Positions 42,376 through 50,529 of a stretch of 64,000 nucleotides of DNA are shown piece after piece. Under the pieces are notes generated by a model, which was not told the DNA's origin, did no database searches, and was given only the letters and a program-made list of their open reading frames with translations. The stretch spans positions 1-64,000 of the forward strand of contig NZ_WANV01000016.1 of assembly GCF_015521605.1 (NCBI RefSeq), read 5' to 3'. A program made the position numbers and the translations under genes. Origin of the DNA: Thermococcus sp. Its GTDB lineage: Archaea > Methanobacteriota_B > Thermococci > Thermococcales > Thermococcaceae. Within the stretch, counting starts at the first letter, position 1. Each line of letters begins with the position of its first letter.

Positions 42376-42418
42376 GGAGAAGGGAAATACATAAATACCC
42401 GGAGGGAGAAGGGAAATG
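42376..42418 (+). repeat. 14-bp direct repeat around a promoter/ribosome site
   Basis: GGGAGAAGGGAAAT occurs at 42376-42389 and again at 42405-42418, where it contains the ribosome site and the first two bases of the start codon of the following gene. Between them is ACATAAATACC, a possible TATA element. It looks like a small local duplication. Confidence 0.7.
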
Positions 42419-42970
42419 GGGGAGATATGCGTTAAGCCAGTCAAATACAACTTGACCGATCTCGCTTGGTTCCTTGGCGCTAGTATTTTTGGCTCAATTG
42501 TTGTGGCATCTATCTATGGTTCAGAGATCCAAGACATCTATGGTTTTAAAAATCTCTTTCTTGTGGGCTTTCTGATAGCATTTGGTGCGTTAATAAGTGT
42601 TTTTGTTGTATTACAAGATTTAGACGAGTTTGTGACGGGGATGGATCCTAACAAGATACTATCTGAGTGTAAAGGACGTGTAAGGGGAGATCTCGAAAAG
42701 GCCTATTCTCTAGCTACCGAAAGGGCCTACACTCTTTTCGTCAACTTCTTCGTGTCTTGGATACTCCTCGGCGCCGTCAACGGGGTGCTCATTTACTACG
42801 GGCCTCCTCACTGGTTGACAACGCTCTCAATAGGCCTGTTCTCCCTCTTTGGATTCATCAGCTTTATACTCTGGATAATCTCCTACCTGAGGTACAGGGA
42901 CTACAGCAAGAAGCTGCTGGTGATTCAGCTGAAGAAAAACGAGAAAGCTGAGATATCAATAAAGATTTAA
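42416..42970 (+). CDS. Four-TM membrane protein of unknown function
   Basis: A 184-aa protein with predicted helices at about 17-36 (FLGASIFGSIVVASIYG), 45-66, 108-126 and 135-158, and a soluble loop with Lys/Arg/Glu-rich helix (KGRVRGDLEKAYSLATERAY) in the middle. No family recognised. The first 300 bp or so are AT-rich while the rest has host-like GC-rich codons, as if two segments of different origin were joined. Confidence 0.7.
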   Translation: MGEICVKPVKYNLTDLAWFLGASIFGSIVVASIYGSEIQDIYGFKNLFLVGFLIAFGALISVFVVLQDLDEFVTGMDPNKILSECKGRVRGDLEKAYSLATERAYTLFVNFFVSWILLGAVNGVLIYYGPPHWLTTLSIGLFSLFGFISFILWIISYLRYRDYSKKLLVIQLKKNEKAEISIKI

Positions 42971-43019
42971 CTCTTCTTGCAGTTTTCTCTCCTTTGATCC
43001 CCCTGTCGAGTTGCCGAAA

Positions 43020-43031
43020 GCTTTTATATTT
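43020..43031 (+). promoter_or_regulatory. Promoter of the mntA-hepT module
   Basis: GCTTTTATATTT is a TATA box centred about 25 bp before ATG 43051. Little Shine-Dalgarno sequence precedes that ATG, so a leaderless transcript is likely. Confidence 0.5.
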
Positions 43032-43050
43032 CCGTGCCGATTTTTGAGTG

Positions 43051-43350
43051 ATGACAAAGAAGCTTGAGGAAATCGAAGCCATTCTCCGGAAGCACAAGGG
43101 AGAGCTCAGGGAACGCTTCGGGGTTAGCTCAATAGCCATATTCGGCTCCTACGCCCGGGGCGAAGAGACCGAGCTGAGCGACGTGGACATACTCGTCGAG
43201 TTTGAAAGGCCCATAGGGTGGGAGATAGTTGACCTCAGGGACTACTTGGAGGAACTCCTCGGCCTGCCTGTAGATTTAATTACAAAAAACGCCGCCATGA
43301 GCAGAAGAGAACTGTGGGAACACATTAAGGAGGACTTGGTCTATGTCTAA
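43051..43350 (+). CDS. mntA: MntA-type minimal nucleotidyltransferase antitoxin
   Basis: A 99-aa MNT-domain protein with the nucleotidyltransferase signature IFGSYARGEETELSDVDILV (GS and DxD, residues 33-52). In MntA-HepT modules this enzyme adds AMP residues to a tyrosine of HepT and silences it. ATG 43051 is preferred because the TATA box sits about 25 bp upstream. It overlaps the hepT gene by 8 bp. Confidence 0.88.
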   Translation: MTKKLEEIEAILRKHKGELRERFGVSSIAIFGSYARGEETELSDVDILVEFERPIGWEIVDLRDYLEELLGLPVDLITKNAAMSRRELWEHIKEDLVYV

Positions 43351-43687
43351 ACGGGACCCCTGCCTTTTCATGAATGATATCTTGGAGGCTATAGGTCGGA
43401 TAGAAGAGTACACCAGCGGCTACACCTTTGAAACCTTCATTAACGACAAGAAAACGGTCGATGCCGTCCTGAGAAACCTCGAAATCATTGGAGAGGCTGC
43501 GAGAAATATTCCAGACGAGGTGAGGGAGAGATATCCCTCGGTTCCTTGGAGGAGAATCGTCGGCCTTAGAAACGTTGTCATTCATCACTACTTCGGCGTT
43601 GACCTCTCAGTAGTATGGGTTATCGTGAGTTCCCAGCTTGAGGAATTAAAAGAAGAAATCGAGAAAATCGTTGAGGGGGAGTGTTAA
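43343..43687 (+). CDS. hepT: HepT-type HEPN toxin (DUF86)
   Basis: A 114-aa HEPN-domain protein with the RNase motif Rx4HxY in RNVVIHHYFG near residues 77-86, the conserved LRNLEIIGEAARNIP helix and a terminal acidic helix. It is expected to cleave RNA when not AMPylated by MntA. The gene reads whole. Its stop overlaps the convergent glyS stop by 4 bp. Confidence 0.88.
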   Translation: MSKRDPCLFMNDILEAIGRIEEYTSGYTFETFINDKKTVDAVLRNLEIIGEAARNIPDEVRERYPSVPWRRIVGLRNVVIHHYFGVDLSVVWVIVSSQLEELKEEIEKIVEGEC

Positions 43688-45396
43688 CTCCCGAAGATCA
43701 GCTCCCTCAGCTTCCCGGGCAGCTCCTCGATCTTCACCCTCACCTGCTCCCTCGTGTCGCGGTCGCGGATTGTCACAGTGCCGTCCTCCGGCGTCTGGTT
43801 GTCGATAGTTACGCAGTAGGGCGTTCCTATTTCATCGTACCTCAGATAGCGCCTCCCTATCGTGTCCTTCTCGTCGTATACCGCTATGAAGCCAGCCTTC
43901 TGGAGGGTTCTGAAGACGTCGTAGGCTATGCCTTTGAGCGGTTCCTTGGCGACGAGGGGCAGAACTGCGACCTCTATCGGGGCCATGTCCTTCTTGAGTT
44001 TGAGGTAAGTCCTGTCCTCCTCGATAACCAGAGAGTTCTCAAGGAGCAGGTAAAAGGGCCTGTCAATACCGAAACTGGGTTCAAGGACGTGAGGCACTAT
44101 CTTCTCGCCGGTTATCTTCTCCTCGACCTCTTTGATGATGAAGTCGTCCTTCTCAAGCTCGTAGCCCTCGATGGTTATCCTGCCGTCCCTCTCCAGCACA
44201 TCCACCAGGTTCCTGAGCTTCTCCTCGTCCCAGCTCTGGATAAGCTCGTTTATCCTCTTGGCGTCCTTCTTGAGCTTCGGCCCGACGCGCTTCATGTTGA
44301 GTCCCACTTTGAGGCGCTTGACTATCTTCGGCTCGTCGTAGTGGATGAGGACGGTCAGGTCAGCCCCGCTCATCTTCATGTGCTTGCTGAGGTCGTAGTC
44401 TCCGCGGTAGGCTATGCCAACGCACTCCACCCAGCCGAAGCGCTCGCTGTGTATCTCCACGTCCCACGTGTCGCTCGAGTAATGCGCCCTTTCCTCTGGC
44501 AGCTGCTGGCGGAAGCGTATCGCCTTCTCGGGGATGCCTATGTCGAGGAGAACGCGCTTGACCATGACCATGTAGTATGCGAAGAAGGTGTTCAGGACGT
44601 AGCCCTTCTTCACGGCCTCCTCGGCGGTCATCTCCACCATTCCAAGGTTCTTGAGCTGGTGCTCTATCGGATATAGCCTGAGAACCTCGGCCTTGACCTC
44701 GTCGAAGTGGGGATGTTCCGTCTCCTTCGGGTTGAAGAATATCTCCGCTTCCGCCTGCGTGAACTCCCTTAACCTCAACATCCCCTGCCTTGGTGAAATC
44801 TCGTTGCGATAGGCCTTTCCAATCTGGAAGACGCCGAAGGGGAGCTTGTTCCTCGCGAAGGCGTTGAGGCGCCTGAAGTTCACGAAGATGCCCTGCGCCG
44901 TCTCCGGCCTCAGGTAGCCCTTCTGGTCGCCGTAGGGGCCGATTTTGGTCTCGAACATGAGGTTGAAGTACCAGACCTCCGAAAGCTCGCCGCCGCACTC
45001 GGGGCATTTTATGCCGTGTTCCTTTATCATCTCGGTGAGGTGCTCGGCGCTCATTCCCTCCGTGTCAATGTTGAGGGCCTCCTCGACGAGATGGTCTGCC
45101 CTGAACCTTGACCCGCACTTCTTACACTCGACCAGCGGGTCAACAAACTTGTCAACGTGACCGCTCGCAATGAAAACCTTCTCGGGCGTTATATCGGGGG
45201 TCTCCAGCTCAAAGAAGCCCTCCCTCTGGAAGGCCTCGCGAATTTTCTGCTCGATTTTTCTCTTTATCGTCGCTCCAAGAGGACCGTAATCGTAAAAACC
45301 CCTCGCACCACCGTAGATTTCAAAACTGCCCCAGGCAAAGCCTCTCCTCCTCATCAAGTCCTGAAGAACTTCGTACTTATCGGGCTTCTCTCCCAT
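43684..45396 (-). CDS. glyS: Glycyl-tRNA synthetase
   Basis: A 570-aa class II synthetase that charges tRNA-Gly, alpha2 archaeal/eukaryotic type. It has an N-terminal RRRGFAWGSFEIYGGARGFYDYGPLG, a zinc-binding insertion (CKKCG ... CPECG, about 90-136), LRPETAQGIFVNF, motif 2 FRNEI-like KAYRNEISPRQGMLRLREFTQ, motif 3 EPSFGIDRPFYLLL, and a C-terminal anticodon-binding domain. ATG 45396 follows GGTGGTGAGTG. Confidence 0.97.
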   Translation of the reverse strand: MGEKPDKYEVLQDLMRRRGFAWGSFEIYGGARGFYDYGPLGATIKRKIEQKIREAFQREGFFELETPDITPEKVFIASGHVDKFVDPLVECKKCGSRFRADHLVEEALNIDTEGMSAEHLTEMIKEHGIKCPECGGELSEVWYFNLMFETKIGPYGDQKGYLRPETAQGIFVNFRRLNAFARNKLPFGVFQIGKAYRNEISPRQGMLRLREFTQAEAEIFFNPKETEHPHFDEVKAEVLRLYPIEHQLKNLGMVEMTAEEAVKKGYVLNTFFAYYMVMVKRVLLDIGIPEKAIRFRQQLPEERAHYSSDTWDVEIHSERFGWVECVGIAYRGDYDLSKHMKMSGADLTVLIHYDEPKIVKRLKVGLNMKRVGPKLKKDAKRINELIQSWDEEKLRNLVDVLERDGRITIEGYELEKDDFIIKEVEEKITGEKIVPHVLEPSFGIDRPFYLLLENSLVIEEDRTYLKLKKDMAPIEVAVLPLVAKEPLKGIAYDVFRTLQKAGFIAVYDEKDTIGRRYLRYDEIGTPYCVTIDNQTPEDGTVTIRDRDTREQVRVKIEELPGKLRELIFGS

Positions 45397-45493
45397 CACT
45401 CACCACCTGAAACTGGAGTGAGGCATTTTCATAAAAACCTTTTGGGGAGGATTTAGTCAGTACGTCAAAATGAAAATGAAACGGACGGGATGC

Positions 45494-47782
45494 TCAGCCC
45501 CTTTCCAGGACGAGGACACTTATTGGGGGCACTTTAATGGTGCCGGAAAGCACCTTGCCCCGCTCGCTTGAAGGCCAGAGAACCCTCCAATCTCCCGGCG
45601 GAAGCTGGAGCTCGACAACCTTACTCCAGCTGTTGGAGACGACTAGAACCTCGTCGTCATGCCCCCTGAAGAACGCCATCATGCCCCCCTCGGCCGTATA
45701 GAACCTTATGACGCTGCTCCTCAGCGCGGGGGTGTTCCTCCTCAGTTCTGCCAGCGCCCGGTAGTGGTTCAGCACGTCCCCGTTTACCTGATCCCACTGT
45801 ATCGGGTAGCGCTGTTCGTCGTAATTGTTCTTGTCGCCCAGCAGGCCCCTTTCGTCTCCCTGGAACGTCACCGGCGTTCCGGGAAGAGTGTAGAGGAGCG
45901 TTGAGAGAAGTTTGAGCCTCTCTATGGACTCGCTGCTTGGGGTGTCTCCGAGTGAACCGCCGCCGAGGTCGGTGAGGACTCTCGACGTGTCGTGGGAGTC
46001 AACGAGATTGAAGCCCATTGCAACTACGTTCTCGCCGTAGCTCGCGTAGTACCTGCCCATCATCCTCATCGCGGCCTCACCGCTCAGGTAGCCCCTCGCG
46101 TAGTTCAGGAGGATGTCCCTACCGAGGGCGTAGTTCATAAGCGAGTCGAAGCGGTCTCCTTTAACCCACTCGGGCGAGAGAGTCCAAATCTCCCCGACGA
46201 GGTATGCGTCGGGATGCTTCTCTTTCACCCTTTCCCTCAGCTCGGAAAAGAAGGTTGCCGGGTCAAGAACCTCGTTGGGGACGTCGACCCTTATCCCGTC
46301 GAAGCCGAAGTCAAGCCAGTGAAGAGCGGCACCAATGAGGTACTCCCTGACCTCGGGGTTCGTCGTGTTGAGCTTTGGCAGGCTCCCGAAGCCCCACCAG
46401 CCGAGGTAAGCTTTTCCGTCGCCCAGCTTGAACGGCCACCGCTTGATGAAGAACCAGTCCCAGTAGGGGCTCTGCTTTCCGTTCTTCCAGACGTCGAGGA
46501 ACGCTGGGTTGCCGATCCCGCAGTGGTTGGGCACGAAGTCGAAGATCACCCGTATTCCCCGCTTGTGAGCTTCATCGAGGAACTCTCTAAGGTCCTCCTC
46601 GGTTCCAAACTTTGGGTCGAGCCTGTAGTAGTCGTAGGTGTCATAGCCATGGGCGCTCCCGGAGAGGGTGATCGGGTTGAGGTAGATTATCGTGACACCG
46701 AGGCTCTTCAGGTAGTCGAGCTCCTCGGTTATCCCCTTTATGTCCCCGCCGAAGTACTGGTGGCAGCAGTGGAGGGGTGTTATCGGGTCGCTCCAGTTGG
46801 AGAGTACCGGCTTTCCTGGATTGACCTGGTTGAGGAGCAGCTCGTCGTGGTCAAGGGCGAGGACATCGTTGCTTTCGTTCCCGTCCTTGAACCTGTCCGG
46901 GAATATCTGGTAGGCTATGCCGTTGCTCACCCACTCCAGCTGGGGGAAGCGGTCAACACCATCGAAGCTGTAGAACGGGTTCTCGCTCGTGTTAAGGACG
47001 GCGAACCTCCCTCCGTCGGCCGAGTTTACAACGAGGTAGTAGCGCATAGGTTCAACGAACGGCACCTCGGCGCGCCACATCTCGCCGGAGTCCCACCAGA
47101 CCTGGAGCTTCATCGTGTAGTTCCCTCTGTCGGTCACAAGGACGGCCGAGCCCACGGTGTCCCGCTTCGCCTCAAACCTCACCACAGTCCTGTTGTCTGC
47201 GACGCTTAGATAAGCCGGGTCTCCAGGATTAAACTCTACATAAAATCCCACATCTCCCTCAACGACCCTGACCGCGTTCTTTCCGCCGTAGCCGTCCGGA
47301 GCGTAACCGTCAGCCTCGGGGTCGTAGGGCCTTCCGGTGCCGTCGTCAGACATGTCCTTGACCCACTGGCCGTCGATGAAGTACTTGTACTCGTATCTCC
47401 CGGGCCTGAGACAGACCGTCGTGCTCCAGGTCCCGTTCTCTTCCTTCATGGGCCACTCGGCCCAGTCGTTGAAGCTCCCGCGCAGGCTGACGGAGGTTAC
47501 AGTCCCCTTTCCGGGGTTATAGGTGAAGGTAACGGGAGTCCTCCCGGACGGGCAGCTCTTGCCGGTTCCCGTGTAAATCGCCGTGTAGTTGCCGGCCGGC
47601 AGTTTGAGTTCCGCCACCTCGGGCTCTGAATATGTAGACGTCGGGGTGAGCGCTGGTGATGTGGTCGTTGGGGACGGTGGTTGTGGGGTCGTGTCCGCTG
47701 GTGCCTGCTGGCTCTGGGAGATGCAGCCGCTGGCTATTGAAATCAGGAGCAGGAGAACAATCAGCAAGCCGGTCTTTCTCAT
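45494..47782 (-). CDS. GH13 lipoprotein, pullulan hydrolase/neopullulanase-like
   Basis: A 762-aa surface amylolytic enzyme. A lipobox (LISIASGC, Cys20) is followed by a Pro/Thr/Ser linker. Next come a CBM48/E-set type domain (VSLRGSFNDWAEWPMKEENG; YEYKYFIDGQWV), a second beta domain near 180-270, and the GH13 barrel with VIFDFVPNHCG, nucleophile Asp in DGIRVDVPNEV (about 500), acid Glu in YLVGEIWT (about 527), and VDSHDTSR (about 595). Length and order match the type III pullulan hydrolase of Thermococcus (about 765 aa). It would degrade pullulan, starch and dextrins at the cell surface. Confidence 0.92.
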   Translation of the reverse strand: MRKTGLLIVLLLLISIASGCISQSQQAPADTTPQPPSPTTTSPALTPTSTYSEPEVAELKLPAGNYTAIYTGTGKSCPSGRTPVTFTYNPGKGTVTSVSLRGSFNDWAEWPMKEENGTWSTTVCLRPGRYEYKYFIDGQWVKDMSDDGTGRPYDPEADGYAPDGYGGKNAVRVVEGDVGFYVEFNPGDPAYLSVADNRTVVRFEAKRDTVGSAVLVTDRGNYTMKLQVWWDSGEMWRAEVPFVEPMRYYLVVNSADGGRFAVLNTSENPFYSFDGVDRFPQLEWVSNGIAYQIFPDRFKDGNESNDVLALDHDELLLNQVNPGKPVLSNWSDPITPLHCCHQYFGGDIKGITEELDYLKSLGVTIIYLNPITLSGSAHGYDTYDYYRLDPKFGTEEDLREFLDEAHKRGIRVIFDFVPNHCGIGNPAFLDVWKNGKQSPYWDWFFIKRWPFKLGDGKAYLGWWGFGSLPKLNTTNPEVREYLIGAALHWLDFGFDGIRVDVPNEVLDPATFFSELRERVKEKHPDAYLVGEIWTLSPEWVKGDRFDSLMNYALGRDILLNYARGYLSGEAAMRMMGRYYASYGENVVAMGFNLVDSHDTSRVLTDLGGGSLGDTPSSESIERLKLLSTLLYTLPGTPVTFQGDERGLLGDKNNYDEQRYPIQWDQVNGDVLNHYRALAELRRNTPALRSSVIRFYTAEGGMMAFFRGHDDEVLVVSNSWSKVVELQLPPGDWRVLWPSSERGKVLSGTIKVPPISVLVLERG

Positions 47783-47793
47783 AGTCCCACCAT

Positions 47794-47810
47794 AGTCACC
47801 GTTGGTGATA
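47794..47810 (-). promoter_or_regulatory. TGM-type operator of the GH13 gene
   Basis: On the plus strand AGTCAC-CGTTG-GTGATA matches TATCAC-N5-GTGATA fully in one half and in 4 of 6 bases in the other. For the leftward GH13 gene it lies downstream of the TATA element (CCATATAACCC, 47813-47823) and about 12 bp before the ATG. That order is typical of sugar-catabolic genes repressed by Tgr/TrmBL1 when sugar is absent. Confidence 0.65.
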
Positions 47811-47871
47811 TAGGGTTATATGGTTTTCCCAGGAAGGTGTCTCCAGAACCTCTGGCAAAAAGCACGGGGAA

Positions 47872-47882
47872 AGAGTTATAAA
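47872..47882 (+). promoter_or_regulatory. TATA box of the LSm-rpl37e operon
   Basis: GAGTTATAAACC has a good TATA core preceded by purines. It predicts transcription from about 47905 and a 30-nt leader containing GGAGGTG. Confidence 0.5.
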
Positions 47883-47933
47883 CCGTTTCCCTCGTTATCG
47901 TTACGAGCTTTGATTATTTGGAGGTGCGTGAAA

Positions 47934-48164
47934 ATGGCGGAAAGACCACTTGATGTTATTCACAGGTCGCTCGACAAGGACGTGCTCGTGCTCCTGAAGA
48001 GGGGTTCCGAGTTCAGGGGTAGGCTCATCGGTTACGACATCCACCTGAACGTCGTCCTCGCCGATGCTGCCCTCATTCAGGACGGCGAGGTCGTGAAGAA
48101 GTACGGTAAAATCGTTATCAGGGGAGACAACGTTCTGGCCATTTCCCCTGTCGAGATTGAGTGA
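47934..48164 (+). CDS. Archaeal Sm-like protein (LSm, snRNP homologue)
   Basis: A 76-aa Sm1-type protein that forms heptameric RNA-binding rings on U-rich RNA. Sm1 motif KDVLVLLKRGSEFRGRLIGYDIHLNVVLADA and Sm2 motif GKIVIRGDNVLAISP are both clear. ATG 47934 follows GGAGGTGCGTG. Pairing with rpl37e is a conserved archaeal arrangement. Confidence 0.96.
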   Translation: MAERPLDVIHRSLDKDVLVLLKRGSEFRGRLIGYDIHLNVVLADAALIQDGEVVKKYGKIVIRGDNVLAISPVEIE

Positions 48165-48189
48165 AGTGAGACTTTAGTGGGGTGATAGC

Positions 48190-48378
48190 ATGGGAAGCGG
48201 GACTGCACCGAAGGGCAGGAGGAACCACACTCCAACTCACATCAAGTGCAGGCGCTGTGGAAGGCGCGCCTACAACGTCAAGAAGGGCTACTGCGCCTCG
48301 TGCGGCTTCGGCAGGAGCAGGCGCATGAGGAAGTACAGCTGGTCCCACAAGTGGAGGAAGAAGAGGAACCTCCTCTGA
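48190..48378 (+). CDS. rpl37e: Ribosomal protein eL37 (L37e)
   Basis: A 62-aa basic ribosomal protein with the four-cysteine zinc ribbon CRRCG...CASCG and the family start [22 protein letters not shown] 48190 follows GGGTGATAGC, 25 bp after the LSm stop, so they share an operon. Confidence 0.97.
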   Translation: MGSGTAPKGRRNHTPTHIKCRRCGRRAYNVKKGYCASCGFGRSRRMRKYSWSHKWRKKRNLL

Positions 48379-48398
48379 ACCTTTTCTTTTCCTTTGCT
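48379..48398 (+). terminator. T-rich terminator after rpl37e
   Basis: A pyrimidine stretch with repeated TTTT/TTTC follows the rpl37e stop, the usual archaeal termination form. Confidence 0.45.
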
Positions 48399-48468
48399 TC
48401 CGGACTCTTCTCACACCACAATCCTTATTAACTTCCATGTTAGCTTTACCGTTTAGAGGGACGTCTTA

Positions 48469-49869
48469 ATGCTCCACCTCAACGAAGATCAGCGCCGCCT
48501 CTGGAAGCTCGCCTGGCCCGCGATAATGGGGAACATATCCCAGACACTCCTCAACCTAGTGGACATGATGATGGTCGGCCAGTTGGGTGCTCTGGCTCTG
48601 GCGGCCGTTGGTCTCGGTGGCCAGGTCAGCTGGTTCATGATGCCCATCATGGCGGCGGTCGCAACGGGGACCCTTGCCCTCGTTGCGAGGTTCGTTGGGG
48701 CGAAGGACGACGCCAACGCCACTCTCACGCTGGAGCAGAGCCTCTACCTGGCGTTCCTCCTCGGAATCCCCGTCATGCTCTTCGGCTGGTTTCTGGGCGA
48801 CGACATACTCAGGATAATGGGGGCAAAACCGGACGTGGTGGCCCTCGGCTATGAGTATATCAGGGTTCTCTTTGCATTCTACCCAATACGCTTCGCGGGC
48901 TTCACCGCGTTCTCAGCACTTAGAGGCGCGGGGGACACCAAAACTCCGATGAAGCTCGGCATACTTATGAACATCGTTAACGCGGTTCTGGACTACCTCC
49001 TCATATTCGGGGAGCTCGGCTTTCCCCGGCTCGGTCCGGTCGGCGCCGCCTGGGCCTCCGGAATAGGCATAACGACCTCGTTCCTAATCGGTCTCTACCT
49101 CCTCTGGAGCGGAAAACTCGTGCTCCGCTTCAGGCCCAGCTGGAGCTTCCACCCCGACATGGCGGGGAGGATCCTCCGCGTTGGAATACCGACGATGATC
49201 GAACGCGGAATATTCAGCTTCTACAACTTCCTTTACATGAGCATAGTTACCCGCTTCGGCACGGTAGCCCTGGCCGCACATCAGGTCGGGCTTAGAGTTG
49301 AGAGTATAGCCTACATGCCCGCCTTCGGCTTCAACGTGGCCACCTCAGCCCTTGTCGGCCAGAGCCTCGGAGAAGGAAAGCCCGAGAAGGCAGAAAAGAC
49401 CGTTTACGAGGCACTCAAGATGGTGGGCCTCTTCATGAGCGTCATGGCGGCCATTCTGATAATATTCCCGCGCTACCTGGTCATGCCCTTCATAAATCCG
49501 GGCGACCCCAACTACGGCGAGGTCATGAGGCTGGCAAGCATATACCTCATAATAGTCGGAATAAGTGAAATTCCCCTTGGCTGGCTCTTCGTCCTCGGCG
49601 GTGCACTTAGGGGGGCAGGGGACACCAAGACGCCGATGTACATCACCGCCGTCAGCAAGCTTCTCTTCCGCATAGTGCCGGCGTACCTCCTCGGCTTTGG
49701 ATTCACGATTCCAGCGTTTGAGATAATCGGCATGACCTTCCCGGGCTTTACCTTCGAGGGGCTCGGGATTATAGCGGCATGGATAGCCATGAGCCTCGAA
49801 ACCTTCACGACAGCGGCGCTCTTCTGGTGGGCGTTCAAGCGTGGAAAGTGGAAATACGTGAAGGTATGA
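48469..49869 (+). CDS. MATE-family efflux transporter
   Basis: A 466-aa, 12-helix multidrug and toxin extrusion transporter driven by sodium or protons. Family stretches: WPAIMGNISQTLLNLVDMMMVG near the N-terminus and the repeated ALRGAGDTKTPM (residues about 147 and 382) in both halves. The start ATG 48469 has a weak ribosome site (GAGGGACG). A CTTATTAAC TATA-like element lies near 48422-48430. Confidence 0.93.
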   Translation: MLHLNEDQRRLWKLAWPAIMGNISQTLLNLVDMMMVGQLGALALAAVGLGGQVSWFMMPIMAAVATGTLALVARFVGAKDDANATLTLEQSLYLAFLLGIPVMLFGWFLGDDILRIMGAKPDVVALGYEYIRVLFAFYPIRFAGFTAFSALRGAGDTKTPMKLGILMNIVNAVLDYLLIFGELGFPRLGPVGAAWASGIGITTSFLIGLYLLWSGKLVLRFRPSWSFHPDMAGRILRVGIPTMIERGIFSFYNFLYMSIVTRFGTVALAAHQVGLRVESIAYMPAFGFNVATSALVGQSLGEGKPEKAEKTVYEALKMVGLFMSVMAAILIIFPRYLVMPFINPGDPNYGEVMRLASIYLIIVGISEIPLGWLFVLGGALRGAGDTKTPMYITAVSKLLFRIVPAYLLGFGFTIPAFEIIGMTFPGFTFEGLGIIAAWIAMSLETFTTAALFWWAFKRGKWKYVKV

Positions 49870-49875
49870 CAGCAA

Positions 49876-49908
49876 CGTTTATATCTTTGTAATGCGTTTT
49901 TGTAAACG
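49876..49908 (+). promoter_or_regulatory. Promoter and inverted-repeat operator of vapBC
   Basis: CGTTTA (49876-49881) and TAAACG (49903-49908) are inverted repeats flanking the core promoter (TATA GTTTATATC). VapB-VapC complexes normally bind such repeats to repress their own operon. Confidence 0.45.
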
Positions 49909-49916
49909 GTGGTTGC

Positions 49917-50138
49917 ATGGCTGTGATAAGCGTTCGCGTTCCGGACGAGCTAAAGGAGAAGATGAAGGAGTACGACATTAACTGGGGCGAGGAGATAAGA
50001 CGTTTTATAGAGCAGAAGATCCGGGAGGAAGAAAAGACCAAGCTGCTCGACGAGATTGACTCCTTCCTCAAAAACGTCCCCGAGCTTGGGAAGGGAAAAG
50101 CCACAAAACTGGTGAGGGATTCCCGTGATAGTAATTGA
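49917..50138 (+). CDS. vapB: VapB-type antitoxin
   Basis: A 73-aa protein with a ribbon-helix-helix N-terminus (MAVISVRVPDELKEKMKEYD) and a charged C-terminal tail that would bind the PIN toxin. ATG 49917 follows GGTGGTTGC. It overlaps vapC by 14 bp. Confidence 0.85.
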   Translation: MAVISVRVPDELKEKMKEYDINWGEEIRRFIEQKIREEEKTKLLDEIDSFLKNVPELGKGKATKLVRDSRDSN

Positions 50139-50529
50139 TACATCCTCCCTTATAAAGTATCTTCTAAAAGAGGAGGGATGGGAGAATGTTTCGGAATTCC
50201 TCAGAAATAGCGAAGACTTGGTCTCGCTTGAAATGGCACTGATTGAGGGCGCCAATGCCGTGTGGAAGAGATACAATCTGTACAGGGATATATCCATCGA
50301 AACTACCCGGAGGATACTTGACTATCTCCATGCCACCAAGGGGATAATACTGTACGAAAATCCGCTCCAATATCTCTCAGAGGGGGAGAAAATAGCCTTA
50401 GAACACAAAATCACGGTTTATGACGCCCTCTACATTGCCCAGGCAATCAAATACGAAAAGCTCGCCACGAGCGATGACAAGCAGGGAGAAATAGCAAAAA
50501 AACTCGGCGTTGAGGTGTTCTACCTCTAA
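50125..50529 (+). CDS. vapC: VapC-type PIN-domain ribonuclease toxin
   Basis: A 134-aa PIN-domain endoribonuclease with the acidic site complete: Asp5 (MIVIDTSSLIKYL), Glu41 (ALIEGANAVWK), Asp100 (TVYDALYIAQAI) and Asp117 (ATSDDKQG). GTG 50125 is the start. The gene reads whole and ends overlapping the convergent ferritin-VIT1 gene by 4 bp. Confidence 0.9.
   Translation: MIVIDTSSLIKYLLKEEGWENVSEFLRNSEDLVSLEMALIEGANAVWKRYNLYRDISIETTRRILDYLHATKGIILYENPLQYLSEGEKIALEHKITVYDALYIAQAIKYEKLATSDDKQGEIAKKLGVEVFYL

Noticed and set aside
43681-44676. Plus-strand open frame (331 codons)
   Set aside because: Antisense shadow of glycyl-tRNA synthetase.
45992-47209. Plus-strand open frame (405 codons)
   Set aside because: Antisense shadow of the GH13 gene, whose catalytic motifs are all on the other strand.
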